In this document: in pieces, positions 1-13,594 of the stretch
Layout of the letters: every line of letters begins with the position of its first letter
Numbering within the stretch: the stretch's first letter is position 1
Assembly: GCA_012295275.1 (NCBI GenBank)
Contig: CM022674.1
Location: 1,848,242-1,863,241 of the forward strand
Direction: 5' to 3'
Source of the DNA: Chrysomallon squamiferum
Lineage: Eukaryota > Mollusca > Gastropoda > Neomphalida > Peltospiridae
Length of the DNA: 15,000 nucleotides
Notes under the pieces: model-generated
Seen by the model: the letters and a program-made list of their open reading frames with translations, nothing else
Databases searched by the model: none
Told to the model about the DNA's origin: nothing
Translations under genes and position numbers: made by a program

Positions 1-236
1 AAAAATGTTATAGGTTCAGGTTGTTAATTTATTGTTTTAAAATTAAATATAATTTTAAAATATTTCCATGGTCTCATTTTACAACTAATCAACAGGAATA
101 GTGATGTGCTTGTGTACTACACTGGATCAATAACACCAGAAGAAGACATCACCTTAGGACAGTAGTATCCACCCTATTTTTTTTGGGGGGGGGGGCTATG
201 CTAGACCTAAACCTAAACCTAGACCTAAACCTAAAC
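1..236 (-). other. Intron or left-edge flank of the SLC2A gene
   Basis: I see no coding exon here. The stretch holds a T-run leading into an 11-base G run at 185-195 and a hexanucleotide array at 201-238. If the 237-282 exon is real, this is the start of the following intron, and the rest of the transporter lies outside the window. Confidence 0.5.
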
Positions 237-238
237 CT
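201..238. repeat. Short CCTAAA/TTTAGG hexanucleotide array
   Basis: About six tandem hexamers of the form ACCTAA or ACCTAG are present. On the minus strand they read as TTTAGG with TCTAGG variants. The array is telomere-like in composition, but it is short, imperfect and internal. It abuts the G run at 185-195 and overlaps the proposed 5' splice site at 236-237. Confidence 0.85.
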
Positions 239-282
239 TGTCAAGATTTTCACTGCCTCTTTGGCATACAAGCCATCAATTT
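237..282 (-). CDS. SLC2A probable exon 7 (46 bp)
   Basis: The acceptor is TTTTCTAG and the donor is AAG followed by GTTTAG. The start phase matches the previous exon: a split GAA codon. The exon encodes EIDGLYAKEAVKILT plus two bases. The end resembles the segment just before the family's LRG motif. Compared with GLUT1 this implies roughly 9-10 extra residues in the loop after PETPRF. The donor falls inside the TTTAGG array. The exon is supported only by phase, open frame and partial resemblance. Confidence 0.5.
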
Positions 283-3200
283 CTAGAAAATGTTTGTAAC
301 ATGAACTAGATTCATGTGGTCATATTCATTAACAAGTACAGTAATATTTCATTATTAACACTGCATGGCAGTATCTTGGCTGTTGATATTAATTTGGTTC
401 AAAAAAAAAAAAAAAAAAAAAAAAATCTACAATGAACAGTATGACTGGACACTGGTCATTCTCACCTGCTTTGGCCTTGTCTTTGTCATCTCTGGCCAGC
501 ATCAGGAAGCGAGGAGTCTCAGGACAGAAGCTCAGCATCAGCAGCTGGAAGATGACCGGCACAACTGTCACACCTACAACAGTGTTGGCATAGCAACGCA
601 TTTAGTAAATAACGAAACAAATGAAAAGCAAACATTTTTTTTTTTTTTTTCTCAACAGAAAAAAAAAAAACAGAGATGAAAATTGCTTGTCCCAGTAGGT
701 ATTATGTCCAGCAATGAAAACAAAGCAAAAAACAAAATAAATAAATAAATAAATAAATAAAAAAAAAAAAAAAAAATCTTTAGATGACTTGAAATATATT
801 ATTAATTAATTAAATGACACATACCGAAGCTAAAACAGTAACATCATTACACGTGTTATTAATTAACAAACCCTGATTAACATTTTTAAAACATGATGTT
901 GCTGTTGTTTGTGATTATAATAGTGACAATGATTATGATGATGGTGATGATTATGATGATGGTGATATGATGATAACAATGGTTATTATTATGGTGATGA
1001 TGAAGATTAAGAAGAAGCCATACCTAAACAAAGGGGCCATAAGTCCCTGGTACCAAGGGCCATGCTCATTCCGAGAATTTGAGATATAAGAGCACCAACA
1101 GTGATAGCAAGCTGATTAAATGTTCCAGACAAACCTCGTAGAGCAACTGGCGCAATTTCAGAGAGGTAGAGTGGTGCTAAACCTGTGTTAATACCTTCAT
1201 GAAATACAAATTATAGCATTTTTAATTTTTGTTAGATTTTTTTTTAATTTCATTCAGTAATAGTAAAAAGAAATACACATACATACTGCAAGATTTTTAA
1301 TTTATTTTTAAATTACAAACTTTCTGTACTTAAAAATAAAATAAATATATAAATAACACACACACTTTATTAGTTAAGAAACAAATCCTCCCAAAAAGAA
1401 CGTGCACATACATAAAACACAAATTCAGACATTCCTGCAAACATTTTTGTGATTCTTACACAAGTTATACACGTTCAAACAAAACCCCAGACATTTTCTG
1501 CTAAAGCATGCATAAAAACTACACATTCGTAAAAACACAGATGGACACAAAAACTACACATTTGTAAACACAGCGTGACAGAGAAATACAAAATACCTGA
1601 GTTGACTCCACATATGAATCTTCCCACCATCAGTGACTCGTAACACTTCACCTCCTTGGAAAAACCCATCAAAGCAGCTGCGACAACGGCGATTATGTTG
1701 TTTCTGACCAACGCTCCCTTCCTTCAAAACAGCATTTCAAAAATAAGCTCAGTTCAGAACCATAATCTACACATCTAATTCAATCACATTACTGGATTTA
1801 GGAACCTAATTCAAAAATAGTACTGGATTTAGGAACAGTTATTTAGAATCTAGTTCAAATATATTAACAGATTTTGAAACACCAGTTCAGATCCGTAAGC
1901 CAGTTTAGAGGTCTAATTCAAGGACATTAACATACTGATTTTTATACCTAATTCAAACACATTAACATACTGATTTCCATACCTAATTCAAACACATTAA
2001 CATACTGATACAGAAATTTACACATTTGTTTAGAAACTTTAATCTGCTAATAATTTACAAACATATATACTGATGATTATTTTCTTTCTTCTGTATGATC
2101 TTAATCCTTTTGCAAACAAATTAAGGCATTCGACATACCTCCTAGTGCCAGAAAATTACCTATTTTTACACCTGCACACTAAATAATGCAGTATATTATT
2201 TCTTGCAAAAATGCCATCTAGCAATATGAAATATTAAGGCTTAAGTTACACTAACGTGCTAAGCTGAGCTAATTTGCCAATGTTAGTATTTTATCATGGT
2301 ACTGAAAGGTTTAAATACTGTAATATAATATACTGCATTTTATTATCTTTTTTTCAGTCAGTTATTTTTAAAAACCAAACATTAACTCTGTCTTACAGCC
2401 TACACCAACGTTTACTGAAGTTAAAAAAAATATATACATTTAAATTTAAATTAAAAAAATTAAATAAATATAAAGTTTTGAATTACCTGCCAAATCTGTT
2501 ACCCCAGTAACCTGCACTGACCCCACCCACCATGCCCCCCACTGTGAAAAGTGACACAGTGATAGCCCAGAGCAGAGTGAGTTCATCGTTGCCCAAGTAT
2601 TTCTTATTTCTGTTGAAGTATGTCTCATTGTAAAACTGTCTGATAACCTGTCAACAACAATTTTTTTTTCTATTTTTTTTTTTTTTTTTTTTTTTACAAT
2701 GTTCGTTTAAAATATAATATTTCAAAATGGAAAACAAAAATTTTGTTTTTAAAGTTCTAAAAAAGAAAAAAAAAAAAAGAAAATGTTTATAAACGGGCAA
2801 AAAAAAAAAAAAAAAAAAACAAAACAAAACAACAATAAGGAAACATGGAAATAAAATATACCACTGTCTTTTAATGAACCAGTCACAGCAAGGTTTGGAA
2901 TGGAAAATATTTTGACAGACATCTATAACAGGATTGATTCTCTAACCTCAAGCAAGCAGTTCATGTCAGCACACCAGATTTTCACAATAATAACAGAAAG
3001 TATTTAAAAAGTAAAATGCTAAAATTTAAAAAAAAAAATTAAATTAAAAAATATTTCTAAAAAAAATAAATACTTTGTATAATGTGTAAAAAAAAAGAAA
3101 AAAAAAGAAAAAGAATAGTAATAAATTCTAGAATGTGATTGTTATGTATACATATATAAAATAATATATAAATAATAAATCTAGTTTACAAATTAATATG

Positions 3201-3716
3201 AAACAATAATGACAGACTCACTATTTCCGGAGAATTAACAACACCAGTGTTATAACCAAACTGAAATGACGATCCAAGAACGCATGCTGTTATTGCTATG
3301 ACCAAGTTCTTTGTCAATCCCTACAAATATTTTTGTTTTTAATGTGTATAAATAAATAATTAAACATAATATTAATAATAACTATTACCATCATCATAAC
3401 ATAATTTTATGGAGAGCATAAACAATATTATGAAAATATTAAATATCCAAATAACAGTAATAATAAAAATAATTTAATTGTAAACTGAGTAATTTATTTG
3501 ACTTGTTTTTTGTACTTTATTTCATTATTTTTTCTTCACGATAGACGATATGTCGATAGGCCTTTAAATATATAAATAAACACTGACATGCTTCTGTTGT
3601 ACAAGTGGCTCTCTGCTTTTGCCATCTTCATTATAATCTATTTCTCTATGTTCATCTATGTCATCATAAATTATATCAGGATCCAAAAGTCTCCTACGTT
3701 CCATTACATCGGACAT
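237..3716 (-). CDS. Facilitative hexose transporter, SLC2A/GLUT family (N-terminal half, 7 exons, partial)
   Basis: Member of the major facilitator superfamily that passively moves glucose-like hexoses across the plasma membrane. The coding exons are 3716-3588, 3320-3222, 2647-2487, 1721-1597, 1194-1024, 573-466 and probably 282-237. All phases agree, giving about 279 residues. Family marks: QFGYNTGVVNSPE at residues 63-75 in TM1; an N-glycosylation sequon NET at 83-85 in the first outer loop, where GLUT1 has its own; GRK at 129-131 between TM2 and TM3; GRF at 163-165; SEIAPxxLRG at 183-192; FNQLAI in TM5, keeping the glutamine that binds glucose in GLUT1; and PETPRF at 246-251 after TM6. The N-terminal 43 residues are acidic and hydrophilic, consistent with a cytosolic tail. 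The start is the ATG at 3716; an in-frame TAA lies 15 bases upstream (3734-3732). TM7-12 are beyond the left edge. It resembles class I GLUTs; which paralogue cannot be decided without the C-terminal half. Confidence 0.93.
402..425. repeat. Poly(A) run
   Basis: An uninterrupted run of about 24 A residues in the intron just past SLC2A exon 6. A further T run (634-650) and A run (659-670) flank the exon on the other side. Confidence 0.9.
466..573 (-). CDS. SLC2A exon 6 (TM6 and PETPRF motif)
   Basis: 108 bp with acceptor TTGTAG and donor GTGAG. It encodes the second part of TM6 (VTVVPVIFQLLMLSF), then CPETPRF and a lysine- and aspartate-rich stretch that starts the cytosolic loop. Entry and exit phases are both 1. 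Confidence 0.93.
735..776. repeat. (AAAT)n followed by poly(A)
   Basis: About six AAAT units run into some 18 A residues, within the 450-bp intron between SLC2A exons 5 and 6. That intron otherwise holds only AT-rich and GAT-rich sequence. Confidence 0.9.
925..1005. repeat. Imperfect GAT/GATGGT repeat
   Basis: A degenerate trinucleotide tract built of GAT, TAT and GGT units, ending 19 bases before the SLC2A exon 5 donor. Confidence 0.8.
1024..1194 (-). CDS. SLC2A exon 5 (TM4 end, TM5, start of TM6)
   Basis: 171 bp, phases 1 to 1, acceptor TGAAG and donor GTATGG. It encodes INTGLAPLYLSEIAP, then VALRG, then FNQLAITVGALISQILG and a TRDLWPLCL end. The order and spacing match human GLUT1 around its GEVSPTALRG and DLWPLLLS segments. 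Confidence 0.95.
1195..1596 (-). other. SLC2A intron 4
   Basis: 402 bp of AT-rich sequence with short ACAC tracts and repeated AAAACTACACATTYGTAAA-like motifs at about 1514-1568. No exon or RNA gene was recognised. Confidence 0.7.
1597..1721 (-). CDS. SLC2A exon 4 (GRK motif, TM3, TM4)
   Basis: 125 bp, entry phase 2 and exit phase 1, acceptor TTGAAG and donor GTATTT. It completes the arginine of GRK, then encodes a hydrophobic TM3 ending in ALMGFSK, and ESLMVGRFICGVNSG leading into TM4. The MGFSK and GRF motifs coincide with GLUT1. Confidence 0.95.
1722..2486 (-). other. SLC2A intron 3
   Basis: 765 bp. Apart from the 35-bp minisatellite it is plain AT-rich sequence. The open frames across it are short and low in complexity, and no exon was recognised. 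Confidence 0.75.
1774..2010. repeat. 35-bp minisatellite with degenerate upstream copies
   Basis: Three units of exactly 35 bp start at 1915, 1950 and 1985. Each begins AATTCAA and contains CATTAACATACTGAT. Units 2 and 3 agree over their first 26 bases. Degenerate relatives extend left to about 1774 (CTGGATTTAGGAAC occurs at about 1791 and 1821). The array lies in the intron between SLC2A exons 3 and 4. Confidence 0.88.
2487..2647 (-). CDS. SLC2A exon 3 (outer loop 1 and TM2)
   Basis: 161 bp, phases 0 to 2, acceptor GTTGACAG and donor GTAATT. It encodes VIRQFYNETYF, a charged outer loop, LLWAITVSLFTVGGMVGG (TM2) and YWGNRFGR. It aligns directly with GLUT1 VIEEFYNQTW through VNRFGR, including the N-glycosylation sequon. 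The acceptor is preceded by an A-rich tract, not a pyrimidine tract. Confidence 0.96.
2648..3221 (-). other. SLC2A intron 2
   Basis: 574 bp, made mostly of A/T homopolymer and AAAT-like low-complexity DNA. The only more complex part, about 2880-2990, has no protein-like frame that I could recognise. Confidence 0.75.
2661..2823. repeat. Homopolymer A/T runs beside SLC2A exon 3
   Basis: T runs at 2661-2669 and 2673-2695, a broken A run at 2761-2778 and an A run at about 2800-2819. In the sense of the SLC2A transcript, the T runs become A runs directly upstream of the exon 3 acceptor. Confidence 0.88.
3222..3320 (-). CDS. SLC2A exon 2 (TM1)
   Basis: 99 bp with phase 0 at both ends, acceptor TTTGTAG and donor GTGAGT. 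It encodes GLTKNLVIAITACVLGSS and then FQFGYNTGVVNSPEI, the GLUT TM1 with its GYNTGV signature. Confidence 0.96.
3588..3716 (-). CDS. SLC2A exon 1 coding part (N-terminal cytosolic tail)
   Basis: 129 coding bases from the ATG at 3716. A second in-frame ATG at codon 5 is a possible alternative start. The frame is closed upstream by TAA at 3734-3732. The product is a hydrophilic acidic tail: MSDVMERRRLLDPD, then aspartate, glutamate and tyrosine-rich sequence, ending LVQQKH. I chose donor CAT/GTCAGT because it keeps phase 0 into TM1. A weaker phase-0 donor (CTT/GTACAA) lies 18 bases earlier. Confidence 0.82.
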
Positions 3717-3785
3717 AGTTATTTTCGAGTGTTAAATGTCAATCCCGGTGAACGGCTTTGACCTTTTTCCGGGGTAATAAAATCT

Positions 3786-3794
3786 GCTTCCGGT
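3786..3794 (-). promoter_or_regulatory. ETS-like motif upstream of the SLC2A start
   Basis: The minus strand reads ACCGGAAGC, 70 bases upstream of the SLC2A ATG. A second CCGGAAA core lies at 3773-3767. The ETS-family consensus is ACCGGAAGT. Binding is inferred from the motif alone. Confidence 0.45.
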
Positions 3795-3836
3795 ATCAGA
3801 CCACATATTTTTATTACTATTTTTATTCCTTTACTG

Positions 3837-3840
<4 letters not shown>

Positions 3841-3906
<66 letters not shown>
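3841..3906. repeat. (TAT)22 microsatellite
   Basis: An uninterrupted 66-bp trinucleotide array about 125 bp upstream of the SLC2A start codon. Confidence 0.97.
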
Positions 3907-4351
3907 CGTAATTGTTGTATAGCTATCGATGTTGCCATGTGAAAATTATTTTATTTTTCCGTCTTTAAGAAATTCTTATAAAATATATTACTCTTAAAAT
4001 GAAAAACCCCTTTCTTTTATTATTAGTGTTCAAGTAAAATTTGGGTAATGAAAATGATGTGAATAATAATCGTAATAAATAAATAAATAAATGATCATCA
4101 GCTTTATCCTAGTTTTGACAGGAAAGACTAAAACATCAAATATTGAAAAAGCAGAACAGAAAAAGAAAAGACAATCCGAAGATTTCTTTATCTGCATCAA
4201 GTTTATGTTGAATATAAACAACAACAACAACAAAACAAAACAAAAAAATAATTTAAAAATAGAATTAATAACATTTTTCAGAACTATATTATAAAAATTC
4301 GACTTTATTTATTATAGCGGCGGTAGCTACCTTTTGTGGGGTGTTTCCACA

Positions 4352-4382
4352 ATGGCGGAATTCCCATCCTCAAAATTTTCCG
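4352..4382 (+). promoter_or_regulatory. ATGGCGG segment followed by a GTAATT donor-like site (possible YY1-type element or first exon)
   Basis: ACAATGGCGGAATTCC resembles a YY1-type or short-leader initiator element. Read as coding, it gives MAEFPSSKFS plus one base and then a good GTAATT donor. No matching downstream exon was found before POLR2D, so a protein-coding role is not supported. It is the most CG-rich part of the intergenic region. Confidence 0.25.
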
Positions 4383-4452
4383 GTAATTTATTACATGTTT
4401 AAAAGCAGAATGATGTCAGATATCAGTTTATTTTGTTAGGGGAATTTCATTT

Positions 4453-4495
4453 AAAAAAAAAAAAATAAATAAATAAATAAATAAATAAATAAAAA
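4453..4495. repeat. Poly(A) and (AAAT)n tract
   Basis: About 13 A residues run into eight AAAT units, in the divergent intergenic region. A smaller AAAT block lies at 4073-4091. Confidence 0.93.
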
Positions 4496-5541
4496 TCTTT
4501 GATTGAAAATCAGAAAATAGTCCCTGTATTTATTGTTTGATAGCCATTTGAAGTGAAGTGGTAGTGCTCGATTTGTGCAAAATAACCGGTCATGAACACT
4601 CTATATGGTCGTCTGCAGTAGTAAACATCAAAATAATAGAAAAATTACATTCACGAGCAACAACGCTTTGCGATTTTCATCTATCAACCGAAATTTGAAA
4701 CAGGCCTTAAACGATGTTTAACTCTCTAAGTCTACGTCTATTAAATTATTCATAAAAAGAACATTTTATTAAATAGATAATGCAAATTTGGTCAAGGTAT
4801 GTCTTGAAATAAGTTTCTGGTGACTTTGAAACGCCATATCTTTTACAGATATTTTGAAAAGGTTTTTGTTTTTACATTTGGGACTGGTTTTCTTTTAATT
4901 GGTGTAGACTACATCTTCATCTGACAAATAAAAATAGAAACTAGAAAAAAACAAAAAAATGCTACCGCGTTAATGGCAGGTGGTTAAAAGTCTGCTACAT
5001 TACGAACATTTGAACCGAATTAACTGCTTAAATATTTAATGTATAATAAGTTATATGGTTAAATGTGAGAAGAAATCTGGAATGTTACCGTTATCTTGTA
5101 ATTAAAGCCCTTCCCACCGCATCTTCTTCTTCTTCTGCCCATGTTGAACAGAAGTGAAAGCGGCACTGCTAAAATTAATTGATCTACGAGAACTCCTGAA
5201 GTTATGACGTCGATATAATGACGTAGTAGATTTTCATTTTTTACGTATTTGCTGTGTGTAAAATGTAAAACAAGGCAAACATTAAGTTGTATTACATTAT
5301 GCAATGCTATTTATTCAATACATTGTAATACACTATGGCAAATGTACTCTAATTACAAGAATAATTCTAAATTTGGTTTACACCAAATAATGAATTACGT
5401 CCAGTTGTGTAAATGAATAAACAAGTACATTACCTCACTAAGTTTGCTTAGATAATTAGGAGAGAGATTATTTTTTATTTTTTTCCTGCTACATTTTAGA
5501 ATATTTTATTTTTTTACTGCTACATTTTATAATATTTTGAA

Positions 5542-5542
<1 letters not shown>

Positions 5543-5588
<46 letters not shown>
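5543..5588. repeat. (AAT)15 microsatellite
   Basis: An uninterrupted trinucleotide array ending 111 bp upstream of the POLR2D start codon. It mirrors the (TAT)n array upstream of SLC2A. Confidence 0.96.
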
Positions 5589-5654
5589 TCTGTATCACAA
5601 TAGTCATAGTATGTATGACCCAATGCCAGGCTTTTCGTTTTGGACCTCATTATA

Positions 5655-5664
5655 ACCGGAAGTT
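5655..5664 (+). promoter_or_regulatory. ETS/GABP consensus upstream of POLR2D
   Basis: ACCGGAAGTT is a full match to the ETS-family consensus, 36 bases before the ATG. This is the usual place for such elements in TATA-less housekeeping promoters. The start context itself, ACAAAATGGCCAC, is similar to YY1-type initiator elements. This would fit a short 5' leader. Confidence 0.6.
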
Positions 5665-5699
5665 AAAGAGTAAAAAACAAGAGTTATCAGTACTACAAA

Positions 5700-8739
<3,040 letters not shown>

Positions 8740-9780
8740 AATATCTGTCAGTACTGTTCCTTGTTTTTTACATCTTTCTTTGTTTTTTGGTTACTTTTGG
8801 ACACAGACATTTTTCTGACAAGTTGTTTGTTTGAGTTTTGTTTAAGTGTTCAGTATGTTACAATGTGGGTTTTTTTTAATTTTTTTATTTCACATTACAG
8901 AAATTGTAATGGATTTTGTTGATACAGACTGTTCATACTTCATCACTGATCACACACACACGAACAAAAATGGTTGTAAGCAGCAGTCCCAAGTTCTTGA
9001 TTAAACATCACACTATTTACTTTTGGTAATACAGGTGGATGTAAATTGAAGAATTACTTCATGAATATTGTTTTAAATGTTCTTGATGATGCCATTTGGA
9101 GTGTATTATCAACATAAACTGCTTTAATTTTTTCATACTTAGAATTTCAGTAATGTTTTATTAAGATATATAAAAAAAAAAATTAAGAAAGAAAATATAT
9201 ACAGAAAAAGTTGCTCTGTTAAAAAACGATATATATAAAAAAAAATTAAAAAAGAAAATATATACACTGCTTATCAAGAATGAAATTATTTTTTTTACCT
9301 CATTATCATTTTAACTTTTAATCATGCACTCAAAAACAATGAGTGACAGTACAATTTGTTAAAATGAACACAACATTTTTTTCTAAGTTGTTACTTTGAA
9401 TTGTTTGAGTAAAGTACTGTATCTTCAAACAAGACACCATTAGAAAATGAATGTTACTATCTTGACAAAAATCAAATTGACTACAAATAGTAGTTCTCAT
9501 ATTTTTCATCAGTCGACACATTTTCATTTATTATCAGGCTATTCATTTATCATTAAATCTCCACATTTGAATAATTGAATGAATCATTGTATTTTGCGAT
9601 TTTGTTAATAAAACTGAAATTTTGTCTTACTTAGTTGCGTTGTTTATACTATATCTTAGTTATTTTTGGAACTAGGACAGTAGATTTTGTTAACAAAACT
9701 GAAACTTTGTCTTGTTTAGTCATGTCGTTTATACTATATCTTAGTTAGTTTTGGAACTAGAACAGTAGATACAAAATAAA
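8740..9780 (+). other. POLR2D 3' untranslated region and flank
   Basis: AT-rich, with no further coding sequence. Possible polyadenylation signals on the plus strand are ATTAAA at 9000-9005 and AATAAA at 9607-9612 and 9775-9780. No signal can be chosen without transcript data. A 40-bp A-rich direct repeat (9164-9203 and 9227-9266, sharing GAAAATATATACA) and an 85-bp tandem duplication lie here. Confidence 0.6.
9598..9767. repeat. 85-bp tandem duplication
   Basis: Two adjacent 85-bp copies (9598-9682 and 9683-9767) begin GATTTTGTTAA and end with GGAACTAG followed by a short ACAGTA end. They differ at about ten positions by eye. The first copy carries AATAAA. In the second copy the same site reads AACAAA. 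The first bases of a third copy (GAT) follow. Confidence 0.92.
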
Positions 9781-10515
9781 GATAAAGCAGGTTGAGAAAT
9801 CCTCATCCAAAATGGTGGTGCCAGAAGTATTTTGTAATTAATATGTTAAACACATTCCCAGAAGAAACTTGTAATTAAAAAAGCTAGTTAATGTACATTA
9901 GTATAAACACAAGAAAATAAACCAGTTTTATATAGATTTATTATCATAGACATGATTACATAGTAAAGAATTTGTAAAATAAGCAAGTAAATGACGATAA
10001 TAGTTTGATGAAAAAAAAAAATTAGTGAGAATGTTAAAAGGAAAAATCTGAGACCAGTTTGATGAGACAAAAAGTAAAAGAACTAAAAATATATTTGCTA
10101 TAAAATGATAAATCATATATGATAATATAAAATGTTAGAAATTAAGGCAGTAATTCAATGGTCAATTCATACATTAACAATAGACTGGCTACCTTGTAAT
10201 ACATTTTGTTATTAGTACCAATCTTTGCTAACAATAATATACAGTAAACTCTTGATGGATACATAGATACTATTATTTCTTACTGTGATGTTATATGTTA
10301 ATAGATATATATTTTTTTAAATAATTATAAGAAGAAGATAATGAAGTCTGATAAATTGGAAGTCATAATTTAAGAGATTTGCTTAGGCTAGTAGGGCTCT
10401 TTCATTCTTATTTTTAATTTTAATTTATTTTACTTTTGTAGAAGTATAGAAGTAAACAAAAATCTCCTGTACATTTGAAAATGTTGTTTAGATGTGTGCA
10501 AAGCACCATGAGTTA

Positions 10516-10541
10516 ACCTTTAAAAAAGTTTTTTTAAAGGT
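10516..10541. repeat. Perfect 12-bp inverted repeat
   Basis: ACCTTTAAAAAA is separated by two bases from its exact reverse complement TTTTTTAAAGGT. It lies between convergent genes, about 600 bp from the copine-gene stop. A role in transcript-end formation is possible but unproven. Confidence 0.7.
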
Positions 10542-10589
10542 ATAAAACGAGCATAAAAATATTTCAGTATATAATAGAAATATATTACA

Positions 10590-10596
<7 letters not shown>

Positions 10597-10624
<28 letters not shown>

Positions 10625-10625
10625 G
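10597..10625. repeat. (GTAT)n microsatellite
   Basis: About seven GTAT units following ATATAT sequence. Confidence 0.9.
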
Positions 10626-10818
10626 TGATAAATGTTTATCTACAGAAGTACTAATTGTGAAAATCCTGCACCAACTTTATGGATGTTGTTATAATTGGAA
10701 ATATTAATTCAAGTGGAAACTGAAAATGGGAAATATGATTAAAATAAAGTTACGAGTAGCACTGATTAATGATGAAGATTTAGAAAAAAAAAATGATATA
10801 GTAAATGAGGGAGAATAT

Positions 10819-10820
<2 letters not shown>

Positions 10821-10865
<45 letters not shown>
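10821..10865. repeat. (GT)22 microsatellite
   Basis: An uninterrupted 45-bp GT array about 280 bp beyond the copine-gene stop codon. Confidence 0.97.
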
Positions 10866-10870
<5 letters not shown>

Positions 10871-11104
10871 GTGGGAACTAATATTTAATTGGAAGAAAGC
10901 GGTTGCCCCATTAATATATATAAAACATTTTTACTGTAATGCCCGTGGCGTCAGATTGTTCTTAATCGCTTACGAAGCATTTTATTTTATTTTTTTATTT
11001 TTTTATTTTTTTCAATTTGTTGTTGTCTGGTAAGAATGAAACTCATTATCATTATGGTATATTTCTGTCAATAAATGTAATGCAGTTTTGATATAACTTT
11101 AATA

Positions 11105-11110
11105 TTTATT
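11105..11110 (-). terminator. Possible polyadenylation signal of the copine-domain gene
   Basis: The minus strand reads AATAAA 32 bases after the stop. Further AATAAA words occur at about 10981-10996, so the choice is uncertain. Confidence 0.35.
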
Positions 11111-11142
11111 AATTAATTAATTAATTTGTTTTTCTGTAAAAA

Positions 11143-13190
<2,048 letters not shown>

Positions 13191-13350
13191 CTGTAAATAA
13201 ATAAAACACAAACAACTGTGCCATGTGTGATATATCTCATGTATACGATGATGGATCGATAGACAGGAACATATAAAAACGTAAACTCATTTCCTAAGGC
13301 CTGTTTAATAACACGAAATGTTTTTTTTTTTTGCGTCTGCATCATCAATC

Positions 13351-13563
13351 GATTTGCGTACCATTGATGGTATACATACGTACATTCATAATAAATAAAG
13401 CCCTCGCAATGGATATAAAATTGTAGCGCATATTCAGCTTTACTGAATGCATATTTTGTTTTCTTTTCGTTATAAAAAATAGAAAAACACAGACTCCGTT
13501 AATCGTCAAGATATTTCAGTTGTTAAATTTCAGCGGACTTTATTCGTAGAAACGATTGGATAT

Positions 13564-13594
<31 letters not shown>

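Larger units (their letters stand above)
3717..5699. other. Divergent intergenic region between SLC2A and POLR2D
   Basis: About 2 kb between two start codons that point away from each other. It carries ETS-like motifs near both ends, a (TAT)22 array, two AAAT tracts and an AAT array. It also has a slightly more CG-containing patch at 4315-4385 with ATGGCGG. No TATA box at a sensible distance could be told apart from the AT-rich background. No exon is convincing. The open frames at 4030-4294 and 5059-5304 are unrecognised and low in complexity. Confidence 0.7.
9781..10796. other. Convergent intergenic stretch
   Basis: AT-rich DNA between the 3' ends of two convergent genes. It contains a hairpin-like palindrome at 10516-10541 and a (GTAT)n array at about 10597-10625. 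The minus-strand open frames at 9888-10116 have no recognisable features. Confidence 0.65.

Noticed and set aside
201-238. Chromosome end or true telomere
   Set aside because: There are only about six imperfect hexamers, embedded between a gene exon and unique sequence.
365-679. Plus-strand 104-codon frame
   Set aside because: It is antisense to SLC2A exon 6 and bounded by poly(A) lysine and poly(T) phenylalanine runs.
1915-2010. Possible CRISPR-like repeats
   Set aside because: The units are directly adjacent with no spacers, the context is an animal intron, and the older copies are degenerate. This is a minisatellite.
2446-2628. Minus-strand frame beginning MRHTSTEIRN
   Set aside because: It is an out-of-frame reading of SLC2A exon 3. 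The correct frame gives VIRQFYNETYF and TM2.
4090-4294. Overlapping open frames on both strands in the divergent intergenic region
   Set aside because: Both are low in complexity, rich in Lys, Asn and Ile on one strand and in Phe and Leu on the other, with no family motif or splice support.
5059-5304. Minus-strand frame with MGRRRRRCGG followed by a GTAAC donor-like site
   Set aside because: The arginines come from a short AGA repeat, nothing is recognisable, and no downstream exon fits.
10821-11033. Plus-strand frame with alternating Cys-Val
   Set aside because: It is a direct translation of the (GT)n array followed by AT-rich sequence.
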